Below are positions 7,645-16,425 of a DNA stretch of 51,651 bases, in pieces. The position numbers were made by a program, and so were the translations under genes. The stretch covers positions 1-51,651 of the forward strand of contig DATEQM010000258.1 of NCBI GenBank assembly GCA_035272605.1, given 5' to 3'. The stretch's first letter is position 1. The number at the start of each line of letters is the position of its first letter. This stretch comes from JOPF136 sp035272605 (GTDB taxonomy: Bacteria; Acidobacteriota; Terriglobia; Acidiferrales; UBA7541). The notes beneath the pieces are model-generated. The model did not search any database. It was not told the origin of the DNA and saw nothing but the letters and a program-made list of their open reading frames with translations.

Positions 7645-10482
7645 ATGCGTGCGAGCCACCAGAGTCCCTCCGCGGAGGCGCCTCACAAAGACGCCGGGTT
7701 CCAGGATTTTCTGCTGGACCTGGCGACGCAACTCTCGACCTGTCCGACCGTGCCAGGGCGGATTGACTGCTTCTGCCGCGCCCTGCTGGCGCGCCTGGAT
7801 GCCAGCGCCGTCTACTACTGGGATACGGTCGAGCGAGGAGAGCTGCAGGCGGTGGGCTGCGCGGGGCGCGCACTGCGCGCGCCGCAGATGCCGCGTCTCA
7901 CGCCGGAAGTGAACCCGGCGGCCTTTGAGGCGTTGCGCAGCATGAAACCGTGCGTATTCCCGGCTATGCACCGGCCGAATGCAGCGAAGGTCTGGGGTTA
8001 TCCGGCACGTGCCGCGCTGGTGGTGCCGGTGGTGCCGCACGGAGACGCGCCGGGCCTGCTCACCGTATTCCACGACAACAACCCGAATTTCTTTTCGGAC
8101 GAGATGGCCGCGCTGGCCGCGGTGGCCGCGGCATTCGCCGGGACGGCGTTCGAGGCCGGGCGCTCTGCGGCGTCATCCGAACAGCACCGGCAACGCGCGG
8201 AAAACCTGATGAGCCTGGCGCTCGAGCTGCAACCTTCGATGCGCCTGCCGGACTTCGCGCGGCGATTCACGTTGCACGCCATGAGCATGCTGCGGGCGCG
8301 CGCGGGAGTTTTAGCGATCGCGCGAGGGGAGCGGCTGGAGACAGTGTTCACGCAGTGGCCGGAGACCGCGCCGGCGGGAGTGCTGCAACGCGGGCTGGAG
8401 ATCGCGCTGTGGGGCCTGGCCAGCGCCAACCGCTCGGTGGTGATTGCGGCCGCAGCCGGGGAACTCGTGGGCCGGGCGCTGGCGGAGGCGTTGCGCTGGG
8501 ACGACGCGGTGCTGGTGCGGCTGGGCACGAGCGCGGGCGAACTGCTGGGGGTGCTCTGCCTGGCGAATCGCGGGCGCGAGCTGACGCCCGCGGACCGGAA
8601 TTTGCTGGCGGCGCTGGCGGGCCACGCGTCGGTGACCATGGAGAATTCCGGGCTGCTGAGCCGCATCGAGCAGTCGCGCAAACAGTGGATCGAGGTGTTC
8701 GACGCGATCACCGACTTCATCGCCGTGCACGACGAGCAGAGCAACCTGGTGCGCATCAACCGATCGCTCGCCGCGTTCATCGGGGCCTCGCCCACGGAGC
8801 TGATCGGCGTGAACATGCGGCAGCTCGTGCCGTTTCTGGGCGCGGCGGGGGAGCAGGCGTGTCCTTTCTGCCGGGAGAGGCCGGACAGCGAGGAACAGGA
8901 GTACATCCACACGCAGCAGGACCGGGTCTACCTGGTGTCGACGTCGCGGATTCCCGGCACGCCGGAAGAGGGCGTGCGCACGATTCACGTACTGAAAGAC
9001 ATTACCGACCGGCGCGAGGCGGAGCGGCGGTACCGCGAGCTGTTCGACAACATCCAGGAGGGACTCTTCTTTGCCACTCCGGAGGGCCGCTTCCTGGAGG
9101 TGAACAACGCGCTGGTGCGCATGCTGGGTTACGCGAGCCGCGAGGAGCTGCTGGAGGCCGATCTGGCGCGGCAGGTGTTCGTGCATCCGGAGGACTGGCG
9201 GCGGTTTTCCGACACCATCGAGCGCAGCAACATCCTGCGGAACTACGAAGTGATGATGCGGCGGAAGGACTCGACGGTAATCCACACGCTGCAGAACATC
9301 CTGGCGGTGCGCAACGCGCAGGGGAAAGTGGTGCAGTACCGCGGGCTGATGCTGGACGTGACGGAGCAGAAGACCTACCAGGCGCAGCTCCAGCGGGAGC
9401 GGGACTTCAACCGGAAAATCCTGAACAACACGGCGAGCATGATCCTGGTGCTGGACACGGCGGGCCTGGTGACCTACGCGAACCGGCGCTGCTTCGAGAC
9501 GGGGTACACGGAGCCGGACCTGCTGGGGCGCCCGCTGACGCACCTGGTGCCACCCGCGGCGCGCCGGAGGCTCGCGGAGGCGCTGGAACACGCGCTGCAT
9601 GGCCGGCTCATGGACAATTTCGAAATCCCGGTGCTGCGGCCGGACGGCAAAACCGGGCAGTTCTCCGTGAACCTGAGCCCCATGCGCGGCGAGCAGGGGA
9701 CAGTGGACAGCATCGTGACGGTGATGACGGACATCACGGACGCGGCGAGCCTGCAGGCCAAACTGGTGCACGCGGAAAAGATGGCCACGGTGGGCAACCT
9801 GGTTTCCGGGGTGGCGCACGAGGTGAACAATCCGCTCACCGCCATCCTGGGGTTCACGGACTTGCTGCTGGAAAATCCCGAGATTCCGGAAACCGCCAAG
9901 GCCGACCTGCAGGTGGTGCTCCAGGAAGCGCAGCGGACAAAAGTGATCGTGCAAAACCTGCTGAGCTTCGCGCGCCAGGCTCCGGCGCAGCGCCAGCCGG
10001 TGCAGGTGACCAGCGTGCTGCGGCACACGCTGAAGCTACGCAGCTACGACTTCACGAGCCACGGCGTGGACGTGGTGGAGCGCTTCGATCCACGCCTGCC
10101 GGAAATCGTGGGCGACGCGCACCAGCTCCAACAGGTGTTCCTGAACATCCTGAACAACGCCTACGACGCGGTGCGCGAGGCCGGGCGGCCCGGCCGGATC
10201 GAAATCGAAACGGCGCGGCGGGCCGAATTCGTGGAAGTGAGCATCCGCGACAACGGAACGGGCATTTCGCAGCCGGAGCTGATCTTCGACCCATTTTTCA
10301 CAACGAAAGAGGTGGGGAAGGGCACCGGCCTGGGGCTGAGCATCTGCTACGGGATCGTGCGCGAGCATGGAGGGGAAATCCTGTGCGAGAACAATGGGGA
10401 CGCGCCCGGCTGCACGTTCCTGGTGCGATTGCCGCTGGCCGCGCCGCAGCTCGCGAACGCTGCCGGCGAGGCTTCTCCATGA
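7645..10482 (+). CDS. Multi-sensor (GAF/PAS) histidine kinase
   Basis: A 945-residue soluble sensor kinase with no transmembrane segment. By pattern it has two GAF domains (about 30-175 and 195-340), three PAS domains (about 345-455, 460-580, 590-700), an HisKA dimerisation domain and an HATPase_c domain. The phosphoacceptor is His725 in the H-box (SGVAHEVNNPLTAILGF). The N-box (NILNNAYDAV), G1 (DNGTGIS), F-box (FDPFFTTKE) and G2 (GTGLGLSICYGI) are intact, so it should be active. PAS1 carries CPFC, which might be a redox or metal site, but this is speculative. The stop overlaps the start of a receiver-only protein (ATGATG), and an NtrC-type regulator follows, so the three form an operon. No clear Shine-Dalgarno precedes the chosen ATG. 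Confidence 0.93.
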   Translation: MRASHQSPSAEAPHKDAGFQDFLLDLATQLSTCPTVPGRIDCFCRALLARLDASAVYYWDTVERGELQAVGCAGRALRAPQMPRLTPEVNPAAFEALRSMKPCVFPAMHRPNAAKVWGYPARAALVVPVVPHGDAPGLLTVFHDNNPNFFSDEMAALAAVAAAFAGTAFEAGRSAASSEQHRQRAENLMSLALELQPSMRLPDFARRFTLHAMSMLRARAGVLAIARGERLETVFTQWPETAPAGVLQRGLEIALWGLASANRSVVIAAAAGELVGRALAEALRWDDAVLVRLGTSAGELLGVLCLANRGRELTPADRNLLAALAGHASVTMENSGLLSRIEQSRKQWIEVFDAITDFIAVHDEQSNLVRINRSLAAFIGASPTELIGVNMRQLVPFLGAAGEQACPFCRERPDSEEQEYIHTQQDRVYLVSTSRIPGTPEEGVRTIHVLKDITDRREAERRYRELFDNIQEGLFFATPEGRFLEVNNALVRMLGYASREELLEADLARQVFVHPEDWRRFSDTIERSNILRNYEVMMRRKDSTVIHTLQNILAVRNAQGKVVQYRGLMLDVTEQKTYQAQLQRERDFNRKILNNTASMILVLDTAGLVTYANRRCFETGYTEPDLLGRPLTHLVPPAARRRLAEALEHALHGRLMDNFEIPVLRPDGKTGQFSVNLSPMRGEQGTVDSIVTVMTDITDAASLQAKLVHAEKMATVGNLVSGVAHEVNNPLTAILGFTDLLLENPEIPETAKADLQVVLQEAQRTKVIVQNLLSFARQAPAQRQPVQVTSVLRHTLKLRSYDFTSHGVDVVERFDPRLPEIVGDAHQLQQVFLNILNNAYDAVREAGRPGRIEIETARRAEFVEVSIRDNGTGISQPELIFDPFFTTKEVGKGTGLGLSICYGIVREHGGEILCENNGDAPGCTFLVRLPLAAPQLANAAGEASP

Positions 10483-10877
10483 TGGCCGCGGCAGAGAAAA
10501 ACAAGCTAGGGCGTGTGCTGCTGATTGAGGACGAGCCGGGAGTGACGGCATTTGTGAGCGCGGCGCTGGAGCGCCATGGCTACCGCGTGGATCAGGCCAC
10601 CTCCGGCGCCGAGGGATTGCGGATGCTGGAGTCGGGCGCATATGCAGGCGTGATTTCCGACATCCGCACGCCGGGCGGAGTGAGCGGGGCGGACGTGCAC
10701 ACGTGGATTCAGCGGCACCAGCCCGCGCTCAACGGGCGGCTGGTGTTCATCACCGGCGACGTGGCCAATGCCGAGACGCTGGCGCTGCTGCGGCTGAGCG
10801 GGGCGCCGTGCGTCGAGAAGCCGTTCCGCGTGCAGCAACTGCTGGCCATCGTGGAAAAAACGATTGGAGCGCCCTGA
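10479..10877 (+). CDS. Single-domain response regulator (receiver only)
   Basis: A 132-residue CheY-like receiver. It has the acidic pair E17/D18, phosphoacceptor Asp61 (in VISDIRTPGG), the conserved Thr in FITGD and Lys in CVEKPF, so all switch residues are present. It has no output domain. It starts inside the last codon of the histidine kinase gene (ATGA overlap) and ends a few bases before the NtrC-like gene. It probably receives phosphate from the kinase and either acts as a phosphate sink or regulates the partner by protein contact. Confidence 0.88.
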   Translation: MMAAAEKNKLGRVLLIEDEPGVTAFVSAALERHGYRVDQATSGAEGLRMLESGAYAGVISDIRTPGGVSGADVHTWIQRHQPALNGRLVFITGDVANAETLALLRLSGAPCVEKPFRVQQLLAIVEKTIGAP

Positions 10878-10881
10878 AGCC

Positions 10882-12300
10882 ATGAAAGACGATCTGCGAA
10901 TTCGATTTCTGATCGTGGACGACGAGCAGAGCATCCGCAAGCTTTGCATGACCATCGGCGGCTCGCTGGGCTTCCATTGCACCGAGGCGGAGAGCGGCGA
11001 GGCGGCGCTCCAGCGTCTGGAGGCGGAGGCGCCGGACATCATCATGGCGGACTTGAAGCTGCCGCAGATGTCGGGGATCGACCTGCTGCGGCAGGTGAAG
11101 TCCGCGCTGCCGCGGGCGGAAGTGGCCATCATGACGGGCCACGGCTCGGTGGAGTCGGCGGTGACGGCCATGAAGCTGGGCGCGTACGACTACATCGAGA
11201 AGCCGTTCCGAGTGGAGGCGCTGCGCCTGTTCCTCCAGCGCATGGCGGACAAGGTGCGCCTGGTGGCGGAGAACCAGTTCTTGCGCGAGCGGGTGAATGC
11301 CCAGGAGGAGTTCAGCGGGATCATCGGGACGTCGGCGAAAATCCAGGACGTGCTGCGCATCGCGGCGCGGCTGCGGGACAGCCGCACGCCCGTGCTGATC
11401 ACGGGAGAAAGCGGGACGGGGAAGGAATTGGTGGCGCGGGCGATTCATTACGGGGGCGCCATGGCCACCATGCCGTTCGTGGCCGTGGACTGCGGCTCGC
11501 TGGTCCCCACGCTGATGGAAAGCGAACTCTTTGGCCACGAAAAGGGCGCGTTTACCGGCGCGCTGAAGTCGAAGCCGGGCCTGTTCCACGCGGCCAACGG
11601 CGGCACGATCTTTCTGGACGAGATCGGGGAGCTGCCGCTGGAAATGCAGGCGAAGCTGCTGCGGGTGCTGCAGGAAAAGGAAGTGCGGCCGGTGGGGAGC
11701 AATGAACAGGTGCAGGTGGACGTGCGCGTGATCGCGGCGACGAACCGCGACCTGGAAGCTGCTTACCGCTCGGGCTTGTTCCGCAAAGACCTGTACTTCC
11801 GGCTGAACGTGGTGACCGTGCACATGCCGGGGCTGCGCGAACGGAGATCGGACATCCCCATGCTGGTGCATTATTTCCTGGACCGGTACGCGCCGGGCGA
11901 AAACATCCACATCTCGCCGGACGCCATGAAGGCGCTGCTGGAATACGATTGGCCGGGAAACATCCGGGAGCTGGAAAACTCGATCGCCCGGGCGGTGGTG
12001 CTGGGCGACCGGCGCACGGTGAGCGTGAGCGATCTGCCGCCGAGCGTACGCGACGCCGCAGGCGCCGTGGCGGCGGCGGAGGCCGCAGCGGGAACGTCGC
12101 GGGCTCCGGGAACCAGCGACCTGGAAGATCTCGAATACCAGACCATCCTGCGGGTTTATAAAGAAGCGGGGGGCGATAAAGCACTGGCGGGAAAACTTCT
12201 GGGCATCAGCCGGGCCACGCTCTATCGGAAGTTGAAGAGGTACGGCATAGCGGTCAAACCGGACGAGGGTGAGGAAACCGCGGGATCGCCCGCGACGTAA
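10882..12300 (+). CDS. NtrC-family sigma54 response regulator
   Basis: A 472-residue sigma54 activator with three domains. The receiver (1-125) has D13/D14, phosphoacceptor Asp57 and Lys in IEKPFR. The AAA+ domain (about 145-375) has Walker A GESGTGKE, the sigma54-contacting GAFTGA loop, Walker B GGTIFLDEIGELP and an arginine-finger region. The C-terminal Fis-type helix-turn-helix (about 425-460) contains LGISRATLYRKLKRYGI. The ATG at 10882 is chosen over the TTG at 10864 because it matches the family start; it lies 4 bases after the receiver gene stop. It should activate sigma54 promoters in response to the upstream kinase. Targets are not visible here. Confidence 0.94.
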   Translation: MKDDLRIRFLIVDDEQSIRKLCMTIGGSLGFHCTEAESGEAALQRLEAEAPDIIMADLKLPQMSGIDLLRQVKSALPRAEVAIMTGHGSVESAVTAMKLGAYDYIEKPFRVEALRLFLQRMADKVRLVAENQFLRERVNAQEEFSGIIGTSAKIQDVLRIAARLRDSRTPVLITGESGTGKELVARAIHYGGAMATMPFVAVDCGSLVPTLMESELFGHEKGAFTGALKSKPGLFHAANGGTIFLDEIGELPLEMQAKLLRVLQEKEVRPVGSNEQVQVDVRVIAATNRDLEAAYRSGLFRKDLYFRLNVVTVHMPGLRERRSDIPMLVHYFLDRYAPGENIHISPDAMKALLEYDWPGNIRELENSIARAVVLGDRRTVSVSDLPPSVRDAAGAVAAAEAAAGTSRAPGTSDLEDLEYQTILRVYKEAGGDKALAGKLLGISRATLYRKLKRYGIAVKPDEGEETAGSPAT

Positions 12301-12332
12301 GGCGGGCGCTGTTGCGCAGCCGGATCGGAAAG

Positions 12333-12354
12333 GCCGCAGATTTTCCTCTGCGGC
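12333..12354. terminator. Palindrome between convergent genes
   Basis: GCCGCAGA (12333-12340) and TCTGCGGC (12347-12354) are perfectly complementary around the loop TTTTCC. It lies between convergent ends of the sigma54 regulator and the membrane protein gene. There is no long T-run, so terminator activity is uncertain. The TTCC core in the loop also links it to the palindrome family seen at 14599 and 50776. Confidence 0.4.
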
Positions 12355-12377
12355 GACTCCCTTTACAACCTGCAATA

Positions 12378-13751
12378 TCAGCTGCGCTCGTGCCACGTTG
12401 CGCTCCCGAGCCTGCGCTTTGTGTTTTGCCGGATATCGAGCCAGTGGAACAAGAGCAGACCTGCCAGGAAGGGAAGAAGCCAGACGACCCGGCTCTGGTA
12501 GCGTTCTTCAAGGTTGGAGAATGCTCCGGTGAGGAACGCGTTGGCGACCAGGGTGGGAAGGATGATTACGCTGAGGCCGAGAAAAAGAGGGGGCCCGCTG
12601 CGCAACAGAAGAGGCGTGAATAGGACAAGCGCAACGAGGGAAGCGATGACCACCCAGTATTGGACGGCGCTCAAGAAATCGAGCGGAAGTTCGTCGTTCG
12701 CCTGCCAGCTTTTCTGATAACTCGATTTTCCGCCGAGCAGGGCCGTATCGAAGGCCTGGAGTACCCAACCGTTGGGTTCCAGGTCCCACAGGCCGAAGGC
12801 GGAGAGTTGCTGCCAGAAGTTGGCCGCGAAGATGGAGAACTGCTGGCGGGGATAGGCTCGAAGCGTGCCGAGAACGAAGGGAATTTCCTCCTGCCGGATG
12901 CGATCCTCGCCGCTCGCGGCGGCGGCCGGCCAGATGCCCTGAGGGTTCCACAGCAACTCATCCGAATCGGCGGGGAGATGCCCGACGTACCGGCACAGGG
13001 CCAGATGGATCTCGGGGCAATGCTTCTCAAGGTACCAACGGCCTGGGCCGTCCGCGACTAGGCGGGCGGTGAGAAAGGGGGGGGCGTCGCCGCTGAGGGA
13101 GGGTTTTCCGTAGAGATAGGCATTCAGGGCCAACTGGGAAGCCGCGGCTATGAGGACGACCAAGGCGAATTCGCAGACCGCTCTCCCGCGATCTCTCAAC
13201 GGCGGGCAACGGACGAGCCACAGCAGCGCGAACAGGACGCACAGGCCGGCGGCCAGCGCCAGGTGCGTGATGTGGGACGCGACGGCCCACCAGGCGACCG
13301 CGGCTACGGAAGCGCGCTCGGCGCGGGAGAGCGTGTCGCGAGCGAAGACCAGCAGATAGGCGGAGAGATAGAGCAGTGGGCCGAGGACGTCCGGCAGGAT
13401 GAGGCTGACAAACCAACTCAGGCTGGTGAGCAGGCTCAGCAGCGCGATGAGGAGAAGATATCGGGAAATGACCCGCCGGGGCCGGAGGGAACGTACGGCC
13501 AGCCAGAGGATGTACGCGGCGAGCAGTGCCTGGAGGAAGACGATGGGCCACGGGTTGGCGCTCCAGTGGAGCGGGAGAATTCCCAGGCTGTAGATCAGGG
13601 AACGCATGCCGTAGTAGTCCGAAAACTGGCGGAGGAACAAAGCGCGCGCAACCCGACGGCCGTCCGCCAGGTAGGTGATGGAATCGGGATAGAGCAGCGG
13701 ATAACGGTTCAAGAGGGCGGGCCAAGTGGTGAGCAGCGCGCCAAGCAACAC
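12378..13751 (-). CDS. Polytopic membrane protein, glycosyltransferase-like
   Basis: A 457-residue integral membrane protein with roughly ten hydrophobic helices. The first loop contains YPDSITYLADG, where an acidic residue after helix 1 recalls the catalytic loop of GT-C / PMT-like glycosyltransferases, and a long non-membrane loop lies between about residues 215 and 330. I cannot place it in a named family. The start is GTG at 13751; upstream in-frame codons back to a stop offer no better start, so the N-terminus may be slightly short. It is downstream of the peroxiredoxin gene on the same strand, but with a gap of about 190 bases. Confidence 0.6.
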   Translation of the reverse strand: MLLGALLTTWPALLNRYPLLYPDSITYLADGRRVARALFLRQFSDYYGMRSLIYSLGILPLHWSANPWPIVFLQALLAAYILWLAVRSLRPRRVISRYLLLIALLSLLTSLSWFVSLILPDVLGPLLYLSAYLLVFARDTLSRAERASVAAVAWWAVASHITHLALAAGLCVLFALLWLVRCPPLRDRGRAVCEFALVVLIAAASQLALNAYLYGKPSLSGDAPPFLTARLVADGPGRWYLEKHCPEIHLALCRYVGHLPADSDELLWNPQGIWPAAAASGEDRIRQEEIPFVLGTLRAYPRQQFSIFAANFWQQLSAFGLWDLEPNGWVLQAFDTALLGGKSSYQKSWQANDELPLDFLSAVQYWVVIASLVALVLFTPLLLRSGPPLFLGLSVIILPTLVANAFLTGAFSNLEERYQSRVVWLLPFLAGLLLFHWLDIRQNTKRRLGSATWHERS

Positions 13752-13938
13752 GGCGGCGGCGGGCCGCGCAGAAAATCCGCGCTCCGGGACGGGCTGGATG
13801 GGGCCTCCGACGCGTTCAGAGTACTACACGAATCGCCGAAAGACTTCAGGGGATCGCCCGGGGCACATGCTGGGATGCAGCCGGCGCACACCCTCGCCCT
13901 TCCTGTGGCGCCTCCACGAGCGGCTCGACGCAGACAGA

Positions 13939-14508
13939 CTACTTTTTGGGTTTGTGGACTTCGCAGTAATTGACGAGCTTGGTGGGGTCTATGGCTTCGC
14001 TGTCCATCTGCATTTCGACCACTTTTCCTTCTTTGTCGATCAGATAGGTGACGCGGCGCGCCGCTTTATACTTCGGGTTATAGATCCCGTACTTGCGGGT
14101 CACATCGCCGCCCCAATCGCTGAGCAGGGGAAAGGTGACACCGATCTTTTCCGCCCATGCCGCGTTGGAGAAGGTGCTGTCCAAACTCACGCCCAGGACC
14201 TGGGTGTCTGCGGCTTCCAGCTTTTGCAGGTTCTGCTGGAAGTTCTGCATCTCTTTGGTTCAACCGCCGGTGAAGGCGAAGACGTAAAAGGCCAGTGCCA
14301 CGCTTTTCTTGCCGCGGTAGTCGTGCAAGGAGATGGGCTTGCGGTTCTGGTCGAGCAGGGTGAAATCGGGAGCCTCGTCACCCACTTTGATGGTGGGTTC
14401 GGGCGGTCCCTCTTTCTTTTCTTCCTGGGCCCGCAGGCTATCTCCCGGCCGCGCGAATGCGAACGCCATCATCAGTAGAGCGAAAAACATCGCGAACCTT
14501 TTGCGCAT
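13939..14508 (-). CDS. Exported peroxiredoxin, probable selenoprotein (Sec83)
   Basis: Read through one in-frame TGA (complement 14260-14262, codon 83) this gives a 189-residue AhpC/TSA-family peroxiredoxin. It has a signal peptide (MRKRFAMFFALLMMAFAFAR, cleaved near SLRAQ), the family opening VGDEAPDFTLLDQ, then FYVFAFTGG-TGA-TKEMQNF. The TGA is exactly at the peroxidatic cysteine position: the TxxC motif is T-G-G-U. The usual Pro of PxxxTxxC is Val. Downstream are FPLLSDWGGDVTRKYGI and the conserved Arg before VTYLIDKEGKV. A Cys near the C-terminus (LVNYCEVHK) could be resolving. The ATG at 14508 has GGGAGGG 5 bases upstream. A hairpin suited to SelB starts 17 bases after the TGA. It would reduce peroxides outside the cytoplasm. 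Simple nonsense mutation is the alternative, but both halves are intact, in one frame, and the position is diagnostic. Confidence 0.88.
14214..14242 (-). promoter_or_regulatory. Candidate bacterial SECIS element
   Basis: In the transcript, 17 bases after the UGA, CUUCCAGC (14242-14235) pairs perfectly with GCUGGAAG (14221-14214) around the 13-base loop AGAACCUGCAAAA. The loop has G as its second base, and the distance from UGA to the loop is 25 bases; both agree with the general rules for bacterial SECIS hairpins. It lies inside the coding sequence, as bacterial SECIS elements do. Folding was judged by eye only. Confidence 0.75.
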
Positions 14509-14598
14509 GAATCCCTCCCCGCCGCGGTCTTACGACCCCTGTGAGCCTACCGGGAGCGGGTCGCGCGGTCAATGGCCGCCTTTGGGAGCATTCGGAGC

Positions 14599-14620
14599 GG
14601 ACAGACAGGAAAGTCTGTCC
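14599..14620. repeat. Short palindrome with AGGAAA loop
   Basis: GGACAGAC (14599-14606) and GTCTGTCC (14613-14620) form a perfect 8-bp stem around AGGAAA. It lies between the divergent peroxiredoxin and acetyltransferase genes. The loop core (TTTCCT on the other strand) is shared with the palindromes at 12333 and 50776, suggesting one dispersed family. Confidence 0.55.
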
Positions 14621-14678
14621 CACCGCGATGGAAGAGCCGCGAATATCGGTCCGGCGAGGAATTCCTTATACTGGATGC

Positions 14679-15164
14679 ATGATTGCTGTACGCGCGGCGA
14701 TGCCCTCCGATGCGGATGCCATCTGGGCCATTCTGGAGCCGACGATTCGGGCTGGGGAAACGTACACGCTGCCGCGGGAGATGACGCGCGAGGCGGCTCT
14801 CGCCTGGTGGTTGGCGTCCGCGCACGAAGTGTTCCTGGCCGAAGAGAACGGCGAGCCGGTCGGGACGTATCTCCTGCGCGCCAACCAGCAGGGCGGCGGG
14901 GCGCACGTGGCCAATTGCGGCTACATCACCGCGCCACATGCCGCCGGCCGTGGGGTGGCGCGGGCCATGTGCGCGCACTCACTCGAGCGTGCCCGGGCGC
15001 GTGGCTTCCGCGCCATGCAGTTCAACTTCGTGGTAAGCACCAACGAACGCGCGGTGCGGCTGTGGCAGAGCTTCGGGTTTGAAATCGTGGGCCGCCTGCC
15101 GGCAGCGTTTCTGCACCCGACAGCCGGATACGTGGATGCCCTGGTGATGTATCGCGCGTTGTGA
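14679..15164 (+). CDS. GNAT-family N-acetyltransferase
   Basis: A 161-residue GNAT protein. It has the N-terminal strand MIAVRAAMPSDADAIWAILE, the acetyl-CoA-binding motif A with GYITAPHAAGRGVARAMCAH (the R/QxxGxG/A pattern as AAGRGVA), and motif B with FNFVVSTNERAVRLWQSFGFE followed by a YVDALVMYRAL ending typical of the fold. The ATG at 14679 gives the usual family start; a longer frame upstream lacks domain-like sequence. Substrate unknown. It precedes aroC by about 50 bases on the same strand. Confidence 0.85.
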   Translation: MIAVRAAMPSDADAIWAILEPTIRAGETYTLPREMTREAALAWWLASAHEVFLAEENGEPVGTYLLRANQQGGGAHVANCGYITAPHAAGRGVARAMCAHSLERARARGFRAMQFNFVVSTNERAVRLWQSFGFEIVGRLPAAFLHPTAGYVDALVMYRAL

Positions 15165-15213
15165 GGGGTGCTACAATCCGTGATTTATTTTGGGAGTGTG
15201 GGAGCACGCCGGA

Positions 15214-16386
15214 ATGCTGAGGTTTGTCACCGCAGGGGAGTCGCACGGACAGGCGCTGGTGGCCTGGATTTCCGGGCTGCCGGCAGGGCTGCGCGTGGAT
15301 TTCGAGTTTGTGAACGGCGAGCTGCAGAGGCGGCAGCTCGGCTACGGGCGCGGCGGGCGGCAGAAGATCGAGAAGGACCGGGCGGAAGCGATTTCCGGAA
15401 TCCGCCACGGGCAGACCATCGGCGCGCCGGTAGCCCTGCGGATCGAAAACCGCGACTGGGCCAACTGGGAGAAGGCGCTGCCGGTGGAAGACGCACCGGA
15501 ATTCGAGGACGCGAAGCGCGCGCTGACTGCGCCGCGGCCGGGACACGCGGACCTGGCCGGGGCGCTGAAATTCAATTTTCACGATGCGCGCTACGTGCTG
15601 GAGCGCGCCTCTGCGCGCGAGTCGGCGGCGCGCACGGCGGCCGGGGCGCTGGCCAAACTGCTGCTCGGCGAATTCGGGATTCGGGTGCTGAGCCACGTGG
15701 AGGCGGTGGGCGCGGTGAGGCTGGAACGCGAGGCGCGGTGGGAAGAGATCGAGGCGGTGTGCGCGAACCTGGACTCGCCGCTGCGCTGCGTGGACGCCGC
15801 CACGGAAGCGAAGATGAAGGCGGTGGTGGACGAGGTGCTGCGCGCGGGGGATTCGGCGGGCGGAATTTTTGAGGTCGTGGCGCGCGGCGTGCCCCCGGGA
15901 CTGGGAACGCATGCACAGTGGGACGAGAAACTCGACGGGCGACTGGCCGCGGCGGTCATGTCGCTGCAGGCGGTGAAGGCCGTGGAGATCGGGACGGGGG
16001 TTGCCAATGCCATCGCGCCCGGCTCGACCGTGCAGGATGAAATCGGCTACGATGCGGCGTCGCGCAAATTCACCCGGACGACGAACCGCGCGGGGGGACT
16101 CGAAGGCGGCATGACCAACGGGCAGGACGTGGTGGTGCGCGGCTACCTGAAGCCGATTTCGACGCTGCGGCGCCCGCTGGAGACGGCGGACCTGGTGACC
16201 AAGCAGAGCGTGAAAGCGGCGTACGAGCGCTCGGACGTGTGCGTGGTGCCGGCCGCGGGCGTGGCGGCGGAAGCGATGGTGGCGTTTGTGCTGGCCCAGG
16301 CGTTCCTGGAGAAATTCGGCGGAGATTCGCTGGAGGAAACGCGCCGGAATTATGAGGGGTATCAGAAACAGATGGAGGAATTCTAG
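15214..16386 (+). CDS. aroC: Chorismate synthase
   Basis: A 390-residue AroC, of usual length. It converts 5-enolpyruvylshikimate 3-phosphate to chorismate using reduced FMN, the last step of the shikimate pathway. The signature N-terminus MLRFVTAGESHGQALV is present, followed by QLGYGRGGRQKIEKD, RPGHADLAGALKF, RASARESAARTAAGALAK and the Gly-rich GGLEGGMTNGQDVVVRGYLKP. The ATG at 15214 has GGAG 9 bases upstream; a GTG at 15190 is less likely. The gene is followed by def after about 40 bases; no other shikimate genes are visible. Confidence 0.96.
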   Translation: MLRFVTAGESHGQALVAWISGLPAGLRVDFEFVNGELQRRQLGYGRGGRQKIEKDRAEAISGIRHGQTIGAPVALRIENRDWANWEKALPVEDAPEFEDAKRALTAPRPGHADLAGALKFNFHDARYVLERASARESAARTAAGALAKLLLGEFGIRVLSHVEAVGAVRLEREARWEEIEAVCANLDSPLRCVDAATEAKMKAVVDEVLRAGDSAGGIFEVVARGVPPGLGTHAQWDEKLDGRLAAAVMSLQAVKAVEIGTGVANAIAPGSTVQDEIGYDAASRKFTRTTNRAGGLEGGMTNGQDVVVRGYLKPISTLRRPLETADLVTKQSVKAAYERSDVCVVPAAGVAAEAMVAFVLAQAFLEKFGGDSLEETRRNYEGYQKQMEEF

Positions 16387-16425
16387 AAGGGAAGCGCGGC
16401 GGGGCAAGGAGCCCGGAAGAACTCG

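Noticed and set aside
8311..10026. Minus-strand frame of 571 codons opposite the histidine kinase
   Set aside because: Arg/His/Pro/Leu-rich composition typical of antisense frames of high-GC genes; no motifs.
7950..10478. Very long plus-strand frame parallel to the histidine kinase
   Set aside because: Its translation is Gly/Arg/Ala-rich without domains until it becomes the receiver protein at 10479; the upstream part is a shadow of the kinase gene in high-GC DNA.
10750..12396. Minus-strand frame of 548 codons opposite the sigma54 regulator
   Set aside because: Antisense shadow: His/Arg-rich and no recognisable domain.
14260..14262. TGA in the peroxiredoxin as a simple nonsense mutation or pseudogene
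   Set aside because: Exact placement at the catalytic Cys, intact sequence on both sides in one frame, and a SECIS-like hairpin make Sec insertion the better reading, though the Sec machinery is not in this window.
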